A DNA stretch of 47,864 nt from Methylomonas koyamae (GTDB lineage: Bacteria > Pseudomonadota > Gammaproteobacteria > Methylococcales > Methylomonadaceae): contig CAMCSF010000003.1 of assembly GCA_945877625.1 (NCBI GenBank), positions 1 through 47,864 of the forward strand, in the 5' to 3' direction. Below the pieces are notes generated by a model. That model had not been told where the DNA came from and did no database searches. It saw only the letters and a program-made list of their open reading frames with translations. Shown here piece by piece: positions 28,390 through 37,115 of this stretch; the first letter of the stretch is position 1, and every line of letters starts with the position of its first letter. The position numbers and the translations under genes were made by a program.

Positions 28390-29124
28390 ATGTACGATGC
28401 AAAAGGTCGAACAGGTAAACAACAAATTCTCCAGGAGCATATTCAGTTAATAAAAAAACTGGCACACCAACTTAAAGCGAAGTTACCAGACAATATTGAG
28501 ATCGACGACTTAATCCAAGTTGGCATGATTGGTTTATTAGATGCAATGAGCCGTTACCAAGACACCCAGCAAGCCCAGTTTGAAACTTATGCCGCGCAAA
28601 GAATAAAGGGCGCAATGCTGGATGAATTACGAAGCATGGACTGGCTACCTCGTAGCATGCGTCAAAATATGCGCAAGGTTGAAATAGCCATTAACGAAAT
28701 AACACAAACAGTTGCCCGCCAGCCTACAGACCAAGAAATTGCCAACAAATTGGCTTTACCAGTAGACGAATATCATAAATTCCTCGCTGATAATCATGGC
28801 CACCAATTACTGTATTTTGAAGACTTTCATAGCGAAGATGAAAGCGATGACTTTCTTGATCATTTCAACCCCGAAGGCGACAGTGATGATCCACTAAAAG
28901 AACTGATGGATAGTAATTTTCGTTCTGTTTTAGCAGAGGCAATTGAATCGCTGCCAGAACGAGAAAATTTGGTCATGGGCCTATATTACGAGCAAGAGCT
29001 TAATTTAAAAGAAATCGGTGCTGTTTTAGATGTCAGTGAATCGAGAGTCTCACAATTGCACAGTCAGGCAATTGCACGTATCCGCAGCAAATTAAGGGGG
29101 GGCGAATGGATTGGGGAAGCTTAG
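28390..29124 (+). CDS. fliA: FliA, flagellar sigma factor 28
   Basis: FliA directs RNA polymerase to late flagellar and chemotaxis genes. The 244 residues show region 2 (IDDLIQVGMIGLLDAMSRYQ...FETYAAQRIKGAMLDELRSMDWLPRSMRQ), region 3 and region 4 (LPERENLVMGLYYEQELNLKEIGAVLDVSESRVSQLHSQAIARIRSKL). I use the ATG at 28390, with GAGGA 9 bp before it; the track start at 28333 lies in flhG. Two matching promoters are seen in this window (before flgM and flgK). Confidence 0.98.
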   Translation: MYDAKGRTGKQQILQEHIQLIKKLAHQLKAKLPDNIEIDDLIQVGMIGLLDAMSRYQDTQQAQFETYAAQRIKGAMLDELRSMDWLPRSMRQNMRKVEIAINEITQTVARQPTDQEIANKLALPVDEYHKFLADNHGHQLLYFEDFHSEDESDDFLDHFNPEGDSDDPLKELMDSNFRSVLAEAIESLPERENLVMGLYYEQELNLKEIGAVLDVSESRVSQLHSQAIARIRSKLRGGEWIGEA

Positions 29125-29867
29125 CGGGTTTAGTTCTAGGTTTAATCGCAATTATCTTAGGCCAATGGATTGAAGGCGGTCAAATCAGTTCATTAATACA
29201 ACCGGCAGCATTTGTGATTGTCTTAGGCGGCACTTTAAGCGCGGTTTTATTACAAAATGGATTGACCAACATGGTGCGGGGTATTCGTATGCTACGCCGC
29301 GCTTTTATACCTCATAGAGACTTTTATCCCGAGCTAACCGAAACCATTAACACTTGGAGTGCTACTGCAAGAATGGAAGGTTTTCTAAATCTGGATCGAC
29401 ATATTGATACTCAACCTGATCCATTTATTACCAAAGGTTTAAGTATGGTGGTCGATGGCGTCGAATTACAAAAAATTCGCGATATTTTAGACATCGACAT
29501 CAACAGCTACGAACGCGATCAACGATTGGCAATTAAAGTATGGGAAGCCGCTGGCGGTTACTCACCAACCATGGGAATTTTGGGCGCTGTACTCGGTTTG
29601 ATACATATCATGGAAAATCTGACCGATCCTAACTTGTTAGGCAAAGGTGTAGCGGTTGCCTTTGTTGCGACTATTTACGGCGTATCTTTCGCCAATTTAG
29701 TATTTTTACCCATCGCTAACAAACTAAAACAACATTTGCAGATTGAAATTTTGAAACGGGAAATGTTAGCCGATGCATTTTTGTCCATCAAACAAGGCGA
29801 ACATCCCTTGTTAATTGAACAACGTATGAGTAGTTATTGGCATCAGGACCCTAACTATGGCGCGTAA
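29106..29867 (+). CDS. motA: MotA-type flagellar stator protein (MotC-like)
   Basis: MotA with MotB forms the ion-driven stator. The 253 residues have four membrane helices, the cytoplasmic loop with ARMEGFLNLD (the conserved Arg; the later acidic residue is Asp), and the two functionally important prolines in SPTMGILGAVLGL and VFLPIANKLK. It overlaps fliA by 19 bp. Location next to fliA matches the MotC/MotD pair of pseudomonads rather than the E. coli arrangement. The driving ion cannot be told from the sequence alone. Confidence 0.95.
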   Translation: MDWGSLAGLVLGLIAIILGQWIEGGQISSLIQPAAFVIVLGGTLSAVLLQNGLTNMVRGIRMLRRAFIPHRDFYPELTETINTWSATARMEGFLNLDRHIDTQPDPFITKGLSMVVDGVELQKIRDILDIDINSYERDQRLAIKVWEAAGGYSPTMGILGAVLGLIHIMENLTDPNLLGKGVAVAFVATIYGVSFANLVFLPIANKLKQHLQIEILKREMLADAFLSIKQGEHPLLIEQRMSSYWHQDPNYGA

Positions 29868-30783
29868 ACCGATTCCTGAAGAAAACGAATCAAACGACCG
29901 CTGGCTTTTATCGTATGCCGACTTTATTACGCTCATGTTTGCCTTGTTTGTCGTGCTTTATGCCATGTCTTCAGTGCAAGACATGAAATTTCAGCAATTA
30001 TCAAGATCGTTAGGTTCAGCACTAGGCTCTGAGAATATCAACACCGCTATCACTACCAGCACAGAAACGATTGCCCCAATTAATCTCCCCGCATTAACAC
30101 CCGTTGCTCCACCCGCTATTCATATCATCGACACCTTACTTGACGAGGGATTACCCGCTGTCGCTACAGAAACAATTAAACTGCCTCCAGAACCAGAATT
30201 AATAACAGTAGAGCCACAAATAATACAGCCTACAGAAGAAGCAGGACTAACCCCCGAAGACAAACAGCATCAATTACAAATTAAACGCGAACGCTTGGAA
30301 ATGACCAATATCGCCAACCATTTGGAACATCGTTTATCAAGCTTAGTGAATCAAGGCAAAGTAAGAGTAACCCAATCTAACTGGGGCATTACTGTAGAAA
30401 TTAATGCCAGTATTTTGTTTGCACCTGCCGATGCAACAATTAATCCAAACTCGATTGAAACACTACAATCAATCGCAGAAGTCCTAAAAGACCAACCACA
30501 ACTGATCCATGTTGAAGGTCATACCGATGACAAAGCGATTAATACTCAACAATTTCCCTCGAATTGGGAATTGTCAGCAGCGCGCGCGGGTAGTGTGATT
30601 CGATTATTTATTAATGCAGGGATTGAGGCCAATCGTTTAATAGCGATTGGCTATGCCGATAATAAACCCTTGGCAGCTAATGACACCCCCGAAGGCCGTT
30701 TACGCAACCGTCGAGTGCAATTAATGATTATGGCGAAATCGACGCAAGATGTTATACCCCAAGTTGAAGCAACAACGCCGTAA
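29857..30783 (+). CDS. motB: MotB-type flagellar stator protein (MotD-like)
   Basis: MotB anchors the stator to the cell wall and carries the ion. The 308 residues have one membrane helix with the essential Asp (LLSYADFITLMFALFVVLYAMSS, Asp at 22), a long Pro/Thr-rich linker (about 50-140), and a C-terminal OmpA-like peptidoglycan-binding domain (VEGHTDDKAI...WELSAARAGSVIRLFINAGIEANRLIAIGYADNKPLAAN...RRVQLMI). It overlaps motA by 11 bp. It is the last gene of the run. Confidence 0.96.
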   Translation: MARKPIPEENESNDRWLLSYADFITLMFALFVVLYAMSSVQDMKFQQLSRSLGSALGSENINTAITTSTETIAPINLPALTPVAPPAIHIIDTLLDEGLPAVATETIKLPPEPELITVEPQIIQPTEEAGLTPEDKQHQLQIKRERLEMTNIANHLEHRLSSLVNQGKVRVTQSNWGITVEINASILFAPADATINPNSIETLQSIAEVLKDQPQLIHVEGHTDDKAINTQQFPSNWELSAARAGSVIRLFINAGIEANRLIAIGYADNKPLAANDTPEGRLRNRRVQLMIMAKSTQDVIPQVEATTP

Positions 30784-30827
30784 AGACAATAGCCTCAATA
30801 CCGTCATAGCAAAAAACCAGCGGATTT

Positions 30828-30980
30828 TTTAAACCAAAATAGCCATCTATAAAGCCACAAGTATTATTGAGTCGGCATTCTCGCGAAAGCCGGAATCTAG
30901 GTGGCTGGCTTCAAGGACTGGATTCCCGCTTTCGCGGGAATCACGACTATATCCGAGAATGACTGAAATTCCTGCCTAAC
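30828..30980. repeat. Dispersed intergenic repeat, copy A, with ATTCCC-N8-GGGAAT hairpin
   Basis: The gap between motB and the converging receptor gene (30784-30997, no gene) holds a repeat also seen at 47543-47697. The left end TTTAAACCAAAATAG (30828-30842) and the right end (about 45 bp to 30980, including TGAAATTCCTGC) are shared, while the middle differs. The middle here has a 30-bp inverted repeat (30871-30900 and 30918-30947, about 25/30 paired), whose right arm contains ATTCCCGCTTTCGCGGGAAT (30922-30941). That form matches the ATTCCC-N8-GGGAAT pattern known from neisserial dRS3 and similar REP-like elements. It could also end transcription of both convergent genes. Confidence 0.7.
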
Positions 30981-30997
30981 CTCCGTTAATAACAAGA

Positions 30998-33124
30998 TCA
31001 AGCTTGCAAACGAAATACTTCAATTAAGCCGTGCAAATGTTTTGCCTGATCTTCTAACGACTGCGCTGCCGCTGCCGCTTCTTCTACTAATGACGCATTT
31101 TGCTGGGTCACCGAATCCATTTGCAGAATCGCTTGGTTCACTTCAATAATCCCAGTGCTCTGCTCGGCTGATGCCGCCGAAATTTCCGCCATCAAATCGG
31201 TCACACGCTGTACTGAGGTAACGACATCGCTCATGGTTTTACCGGCCTGTTCAACTTGCGCGCTACCGCTTTCCACTTTAGCGACTGAATTGGCGATTAA
31301 GTCTTTAATTTCTTTCGCCGCTGCTGCTGAACGTTGCGCTAATGAACGCACTTCGCTGGCCACGACCGCAAAGCCTCGACCTTGCTCACCGGCTCTAGCT
31401 GCTTCCACCGCCGCATTCAATGCCAAGATATTGGTTTGGAACGCCAAGCCATCAATCACACTAATAATGTCAGCCACTTTATAAGAACTTTCGTAAATCG
31501 ACTCCATGGTTTTCACCACTTCACCCACCGCATCACCACCCTTGACTGCCACATGAGCAGTTTCCGCCACTAAACTATTGGCTAATCGGGAATTATCAGC
31601 ATTTTGTTTTACAGTTGAAGCCAACTGTTCCATGCTGGCGGCATTTTCTTCCAAACTCGCCGCTTGCTGTTCGGTACGTTGTGACAAGTCCAAGTTGCCG
31701 CTGGCGATTTGTGATGCCGAACTATGAATCGCGGCAACCGAATCAACAATTTCGTTAATCATAGCCAACAAATTATCGCGAGTGGCATTGATACCGTTGG
31801 CGGTTGTGCCAAATAAACCGGGGTAATTTTTATCAATTCTTTGAGTTAAGTCACCCTTAGCCAAAGTGTTGGCAATACGAGCAATATCCGACAAACTTTG
31901 GTCCGAAGTTTGATTCAATCGATTCAACAATTTGGCCAAGGTTTTTGCATAACCACGACGACTGTCTTCATCCATCCGATAGCTAAAGTCACCATTCGCA
32001 GCCCCATCAACCGCTTGCTGAACATCAGAAATAATCGACTGCAAATTAGCTCGCATCACAGCCATCGCCGCCAAAATACTGTCACGATCACCATCACGGA
32101 CCAGCAAATGAATATTCAATTCGCCAGCGGCGATTTGATTCGCTGCCAACACCGCATCATCTGGATTACCACCAATTTTATGCAACAAGCCCTGATTCAA
32201 ACGATTTAAAGTTTGGCAAATTTCTAACTCAAAACCCTTTTTATCAGCCAAATTAACATTGCGGGTAAAATCACCTAACACTGCATATTCGACTTGTTGC
32301 TGTAATTGCGAAACAATCCGCTGTAATTCTTGTTGCATCAATTTCACAGTGGCTAACAAACTCTCTTTATCACCAGATTGCAATTTAATCTGATTGGATA
32401 AATTGCCCTGCGCAATTTGCTTAGCAATCTTCACCACCTCTCGTGGCTCTCCACCTAACTGTATAAGCACAGACTGTGCAATCAAAAATCCAACAACCGT
32501 TGTCACCAATAAAGACACTATCAGTATTGCCAGCATAATCGCGCTATCGGTTTCAGTCTGGTCTTTAGCCAAAACCTCATCAGCAGCTGTACGCTGATTC
32601 ACCAACGGGACAACTTTATCAATCACCCAACGATGCGCTCTATAGGCTTGGACCAAACGCGGCATGACGCTATTAACTGCGTTTTTATCACCCTTCTCTA
32701 TAGCGGGAATTAACTGATTTAATGCAAGATCATAAAAATTAATCGCTGAGTTATAGGATCTTTCTAAAAACAACTCAGCCATCTCACCCGTCAGTTCTTG
32801 TTTTAACCAATAGTCATGACGGGTATCGTATTCACCTTTTAAGGTTTTCAGTTTTTCGATTAACTTATCCTGCTCTTTTTTATCATCAGCATTAACCAAT
32901 TCGATACTCACCAAATACGACTCAATAATATATTCGGGCGGCGGCAAAATATCAGCCACCAAATCTTTGCCTTGGACGATACGCTGATACAGGGGGCTAT
33001 TAATTTGCAACTGATGGAGTGTTTGAAACGACCAAAACCCATAAGTCAAAAAGCCAAAAGCAAATAACGCCATTAACGCTGCAAATCGTTGTTTAACAGT
33101 AAAGGCATTAATAATTCTATTCAT
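30998..33124 (-). CDS. Methyl-accepting chemotaxis protein, transmembrane, with tandem HAMP modules
   Basis: This receptor has 708 residues from the ATG at 33124 (the track starts at a TTG 27 bp earlier). Order: membrane helix about 14-34, helical periplasmic sensor about 35-195 (four-helix-bundle type, ligand unknown), membrane helix about 195-217, then two copies of a roughly 90-residue HAMP-containing module (about 223-311 and 317-408), one further HAMP-like unit (GDLTQRI), and a signalling domain with methylation segment EQQAASLEENAASMEQL and tip [39 protein letters not shown]. It ends without a CheR-tether pentapeptide. It is the last gene of the minus-strand cluster, separated from the PAS receptor by 410 bp. 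Confidence 0.93.
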   Translation of the reverse strand: MNRIINAFTVKQRFAALMALFAFGFLTYGFWSFQTLHQLQINSPLYQRIVQGKDLVADILPPPEYIIESYLVSIELVNADDKKEQDKLIEKLKTLKGEYDTRHDYWLKQELTGEMAELFLERSYNSAINFYDLALNQLIPAIEKGDKNAVNSVMPRLVQAYRAHRWVIDKVVPLVNQRTAADEVLAKDQTETDSAIMLAILIVSLLVTTVVGFLIAQSVLIQLGGEPREVVKIAKQIAQGNLSNQIKLQSGDKESLLATVKLMQQELQRIVSQLQQQVEYAVLGDFTRNVNLADKKGFELEICQTLNRLNQGLLHKIGGNPDDAVLAANQIAAGELNIHLLVRDGDRDSILAAMAVMRANLQSIISDVQQAVDGAANGDFSYRMDEDSRRGYAKTLAKLLNRLNQTSDQSLSDIARIANTLAKGDLTQRIDKNYPGLFGTTANGINATRDNLLAMINEIVDSVAAIHSSASQIASGNLDLSQRTEQQAASLEENAASMEQLASTVKQNADNSRLANSLVAETAHVAVKGGDAVGEVVKTMESIYESSYKVADIISVIDGLAFQTNILALNAAVEAARAGEQGRGFAVVASEVRSLAQRSAAAAKEIKDLIANSVAKVESGSAQVEQAGKTMSDVVTSVQRVTDLMAEISAASAEQSTGIIEVNQAILQMDSVTQQNASLVEEAAAAAQSLEDQAKHLHGLIEVFRLQA

Positions 33125-33534
33125 GGAAAAAACCTGTTTAGATGAAAACAAAGAGGGAAAGGAAATCTGTATGCCAAGTCATAACGCTTAACCAATTTTA
33201 AAAATCGGTATCGTACCCTACATGGGTTACCGACTTTTAAAACTGTTGAACCTGTTTTATCTAGTTATTTTAAAAGCTAACGAGCAAGCGCTTTTGCTTA
33301 AGGAAGAGGCTTATTTCGCCTTATTTTGATTTTTTAACAGATTTTATCGACATCATTTAGCTATCGACAAAGGTGTAGACCGGAATAAACGTAGCGTTTC
33401 CGGTGAAGGCTTGATCGCTTGCAATAAGCTCTCTGCCAGAAACGCGACGCTTATTACTGACCTAGTTGTGTCCGATAAATAAGGCTTGCAATGATTGAAA
33501 AGACTAGCGAGAAATATCCCAACCAATAGCGAAT
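33125..33534. other. Intergenic gap between the two receptor genes
   Basis: About 410 bases hold no credible gene. They contain the long hairpin repeat at 33376-33464. A promoter for the downstream receptor is expected here, but I see no sigma-28 box with both halves convincing (an AGCGTTAT -10-like block near 33187-33194 has no good -35). Confidence 0.6.
33376..33464. repeat. Long imperfect hairpin repeat, copy 1
   Basis: Arms GGAATAAACGTAGCGTTTC (33382-33400) and GAAACGCGACGCTTATTAC (33439-33457) pair over 19 bp with three mismatches, and the pairing can be extended outward to about 25 bp; the 38-base centre is itself partly self-complementary. A second copy is at 37601-37677 with the same geometry. 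Confidence 0.8.
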
Positions 33535-35700
33535 TTAGAATAATTCAAAGACAACACGATCAGCCTGGGTTTCTGAACCAGCCGCAGATTCCCCCGCGTG
33601 ACCGCCAGAATCAGCATCATTAGAAAAATTAGCAATCATTTCGCGCAAATAACGGGATTGTTTTTCCAAAATTGAGGCCGCTTCAATCGACTCACCCGCC
33701 AAAACATTGTTCATTTGGGTAATCGAATCGATTTGAGTGATCACATCTTTAACTTGATCAATACCAATGCTTTGCTCAGAAGAAGCCAAGGAAATATCGG
33801 CCATTAGATCGGTAACACGATTAACCGAACTAACCACTTCGTTAATGGTTTTACCGGCGTATTCAACTCGGGTATTACCGGTTTGAACATTGGCCACCGA
33901 AACTTGAATCAAGGCTTTAATTTCTTTTGCCGCAGCGGCAGAACGTTGTGCTAACGAGCGCACTTCACTAGCTACCACCGCAAAACCACGACCTTGCTCC
34001 CCTGCTCTGGCGGCTTCCACAGCAGCATTCAGCGCTAAGATATTGGTTTGGAAAGCAATTTCATCAATCACCCCAATAATATTGGCCACTTTATGCGAAC
34101 TTTGGTTAATCGAGGCCATCGTGCTAATCACTTCGCCAACTGCCTCACCACCTTGTTCAGCGATGCTAGAGGTATCCAATACTAATTGATTAGCCAAACG
34201 GGCGTTATCAGCGGTTTGCTTAACCCTTACCAACAGATTTTCCATACTGATGGCGTTTTTCTTCAAACTCACCGATTGCACTTCGGTACGCTGAGCAAAA
34301 TCCATATTGCCATTACTAATCTGTAACGAAGCGGCGTGAATCACTTCAATCGAACTGGCCATTGCCTTAACCATATCGATTAAGGATTGACGCATTTGAT
34401 TAACCCCGCTCGCGGTTTCACCAAACAAGCCCGGATAATCGGCATCAATTTGCTGGGTTAAATCGCCTTGGGCTAAGTGATTAGTAATTCGAGAAATATC
34501 ACTCAAATTCTCTTCAACAATTTCAAATAAACGATTCACTTGCTCGACCAAGGTTTTATTCGAGCCTTTCAAGTTAAGTTCAGATAATCGACCGCTAAAA
34601 TCACCATGACTAGCGGCATCAACATGATCAATCATTTCATTCAAACGATGTCGACGCTCTTCTAAAGCCTCCATGATGTAATCAAACACCGCTTTGTATT
34701 CACCGACTGCTTGTACTTGCACTTGACTAGAAAAATCACCTTCAGCCAAGGCGGCAATTTGCTGTTTAAACACAGTAAATATCGAATCTAAGGTTGAAAT
34801 AGTGGCGTTGACACTTTGTTTCACCGCCTCAAAATCACCTTCCATCGTCAATTCAACCCGATGCTTAAAATCGCCTTCACTCAGTGCTCTAGTCGATTGG
34901 CTAATATCGGCTAGTGAGGTTTCCACCATGTCAGCACTGCGATTAAATAATCGCGCAATCATGCCCAATTCATCATCGCCGTAGTAATCGATTCTGGCTG
35001 AAATATCACCACGATCAAAATCCCTAACCCCGCGCCAGACTTGCTGTACTGTTGATTTAGTCTGCTCAGCAATCCAGACAGTTAAAGCCAAACTCAGTAA
35101 GGAACTAAACCCCGCTGTCGCAATCACCCATCGTGAATCAAACTGATAGACCGACAATATGCCAGTCCCTAAACTGCCGACAATCGCCACTGTCACTGGT
35201 AAAACACTGCGCGCTTTTAACGATAAACCGCCCAAAATACCCGCCGATTTGCGACGCGTGGCAATGGTATCTAGGACAATTTTCTCGCCGCGATTAATTC
35301 GGCTATACAGTGTTTCCGCTTTAACGATGGCTTCAGGACTAGGCTTTTTGCGAATTGAGCGGTAACCAAAAATTTGGTTAGAGCCTTTGTAAATCGGTGT
35401 CACCGAGGCATGAACCCAATAAAAATCACCATTAGCACAACGATTTTTAATCACCCCAGTCCATTGAGCGCCTGACCTTACCGTACGCCATAAATCCGCA
35501 TAGGCTTCAGCCGGCATATCAGGATGACGAACGATATTGTGACTTTTGCCAATTAACTCGGCTTCACTATAACCAGAAACCCGACAAAAAGCCGGATTCG
35601 CGGCTCGGATAATGCCTTCTGCGTCGGTTTCAGAAATTAAAACCTCACTGGCAAGAAAATCACGCTCTATATCGGTAACAGGCAGATTTGATGTCTTCAT
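33535..35700 (-). CDS. Aer-like PAS-containing chemoreceptor
   Basis: The 721 residues are arranged PAS (about 15-120: SETDAEGIIRAANPAFCRVSGYSEAELIGKSHNIVRHPDMP...FYWVHASVTPIY), two closely spaced membrane helices (about 167-187 and 190-211), about five HAMP-like units marked by GDISARID, GDFKHRVE, GDFSSQVQ, GDFSGRLS and GDLTQQID, and a signalling domain with a canonical tip. The PAS is of the kind that binds FAD in Aer and senses redox or oxygen; flavin binding is inferred. Compared with the neighbouring receptor the methylation segment has EE replaced by KK (SLKKNAISMENL). The chain ends, after a Gly/Ser/Ala linker, in VFELF. Confidence 0.93.
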   Translation of the reverse strand: MKTSNLPVTDIERDFLASEVLISETDAEGIIRAANPAFCRVSGYSEAELIGKSHNIVRHPDMPAEAYADLWRTVRSGAQWTGVIKNRCANGDFYWVHASVTPIYKGSNQIFGYRSIRKKPSPEAIVKAETLYSRINRGEKIVLDTIATRRKSAGILGGLSLKARSVLPVTVAIVGSLGTGILSVYQFDSRWVIATAGFSSLLSLALTVWIAEQTKSTVQQVWRGVRDFDRGDISARIDYYGDDELGMIARLFNRSADMVETSLADISQSTRALSEGDFKHRVELTMEGDFEAVKQSVNATISTLDSIFTVFKQQIAALAEGDFSSQVQVQAVGEYKAVFDYIMEALEERRHRLNEMIDHVDAASHGDFSGRLSELNLKGSNKTLVEQVNRLFEIVEENLSDISRITNHLAQGDLTQQIDADYPGLFGETASGVNQMRQSLIDMVKAMASSIEVIHAASLQISNGNMDFAQRTEVQSVSLKKNAISMENLLVRVKQTADNARLANQLVLDTSSIAEQGGEAVGEVISTMASINQSSHKVANIIGVIDEIAFQTNILALNAAVEAARAGEQGRGFAVVASEVRSLAQRSAAAAKEIKALIQVSVANVQTGNTRVEYAGKTINEVVSSVNRVTDLMADISLASSEQSIGIDQVKDVITQIDSITQMNNVLAGESIEAASILEKQSRYLREMIANFSNDADSGGHAGESAAGSETQADRVVFELF

Positions 35701-35728
35701 AAGGATATTCTCTTAGCGGTAGGCGAGC

Positions 35729-36514
35729 TTAAGGACATAGCTGCAATAGAAATTCACGTAATTGGGCAAAGTCTTCAGCAGCACGGCTTTTAGGTGCGTA
35801 ATAACGAATCGGTTTACCGTGAGCAAACGATTCAGCCAAACTAATATCGTTGCGAATACCGGGTAACACTTTAGAACTACCAAATTGCTGGGAAACCCCT
35901 TCTTTGACGGTGCGATGCACACGAATATGATCCGACGACATCATCGGTAAAAATCCAGCCACTTTCAGCTTTTTATTCGGCCCTGAAATAATCTTAAACA
36001 AGACGCGGGTTAACTGACGCACCCCTTCAAATGACAAGGGATGCGGCACATAAGGCACTAATAACCAATTAGCGGCGATCAAAGCGTTTAACAACAAAAT
36101 GTCATGGGATGGCGGCGTGTCTAAAATCACCACATCAAATTGATCGACAATCGCAGCCTCGGCCAAAGCGGTTTTTAACACCGTTTCATCACGCAAACCT
36201 TCGCCATGTTCAAACAAAGCATCGGCTGGCACTAAGCTCAAACCTTCAAACGCAGTGGACTGAATCGCCGCCGTTAAGCTGGCTTCACGATGACGAAACA
36301 AACTGTGAATCGTCGCATCATCTTTACCGACTTTAACCCCCAAACCTACCGCACAATGGCCTTGGGTATCCATATCGATTAACAATACTCGGCGACCCAT
36401 GGCCGCTAATTCGGCGGCGATATTGACCGAAACGGTGGTTTTACCGGTGCCGCCCTTACGATTAGACACGGCAATCACTTGTAATTGATGTGGCGTAGTT
36501 TGCGGTTTATCCAT
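35729..36514 (-). CDS. ParA/MinD-family ATPase, possibly array-positioning
   Basis: The 261 residues carry a perfect deviant Walker A (RKGGTGKTT, residues 19-27), LLIDMDTQGHCAVGLG and the switch segment VVILDTPPSHDILLLNALIAAN. No ParB or parS partner is nearby. In several gammaproteobacteria a ParA homologue (ParC, PpfA) coded in a chemotaxis cluster places receptor arrays at the pole or midcell; the location here between a CheZ-like gene and a receptor gene suggests that role. I use the ATG at 36514; the track start is an upstream TTG. Confidence 0.9.
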   Translation of the reverse strand: MDKPQTTPHQLQVIAVSNRKGGTGKTTVSVNIAAELAAMGRRVLLIDMDTQGHCAVGLGVKVGKDDATIHSLFRHREASLTAAIQSTAFEGLSLVPADALFEHGEGLRDETVLKTALAEAAIVDQFDVVILDTPPSHDILLLNALIAANWLLVPYVPHPLSFEGVRQLTRVLFKIISGPNKKLKVAGFLPMMSSDHIRVHRTVKEGVSQQFGSSKVLPGIRNDISLAESFAHGKPIRYYAPKSRAAEDFAQLREFLLQLCP

Positions 36515-36533
36515 AGTGATTTGGCTCAATTTC

Positions 36534-37115
36534 TCAGAAAAGTTCTATCTTGGCGCCTGCATCATCATCGCTACTATTGGCATGACGACCTTCTAAAGCC
36601 AGATATTCATCTAATACTTGCTGCATTTGCAATGGCAAGGTTTGCAACTCTTCATCCGAAGAATCGACTTTTTCGACAAACTCTTGGAACAAGGCATTCC
36701 GTTTATTAACCGCATACTCAATGCGCTCAATCCGCTGTCTAACCACATCTTGAAATTGAATTTGCCCCAACATTTCAGCAATTTCTGCCGCTAATTTAGC
36801 GTTATGCTCGGCAACCATTGTGAACAAGGCTTTGTAATGTTGGCGAAGTTGATCGGCACCGTGTTCAATTTCACTGGCTTTCAAGGTCGGACTATCCAAA
36901 TGCTGCAATAAAGCATTGGTTTCGTCGCTGAGCTTGCGCCCCCGCATAATCAAACTCATGGCCGCATCTTCGGTATCAACCACCACACCATTCAATTGAT
37001 CGGCCAATACTTCATCCAGACGCATGTGGTTAACCATCATTAACGCCGCCTGTTGATTAGCGATATGAGATTCCTCGGTTTGTTCGGTGATAGCGTTTTC
37101 AACTGACATAAGCAT
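36534..37115 (-). CDS. CheZ-like protein (putative CheY-P phosphatase)
   Basis: The 193-residue, mostly helical acidic protein has the segment EIAEMLGQIQFQDVVRQRIERIEYAV. The D-x3-Q spacing (Asp123, Gln127 in QDVVRQ) is that of the catalytic pair of CheZ (QDLTGQ), embedded in a similar long helix. The tail is a Ser/Asp-rich linker plus a hydrophobic terminal peptide (AKIELF), which recalls the CheY-binding C-terminal peptide of CheZ. Overall similarity to classical CheZ is low, so this is a likely but unproven phosphatase. Its start (37115, or the second ATG at 37109) overlaps the stop of the upstream cheY, fitting a CheY/CheZ pair. Confidence 0.7.
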   Translation of the reverse strand: MLMSVENAITEQTEESHIANQQAALMMVNHMRLDEVLADQLNGVVVDTEDAAMSLIMRGRKLSDETNALLQHLDSPTLKASEIEHGADQLRQHYKALFTMVAEHNAKLAAEIAEMLGQIQFQDVVRQRIERIEYAVNKRNALFQEFVEKVDSSDEELQTLPLQMQQVLDEYLALEGRHANSSDDDAGAKIELF

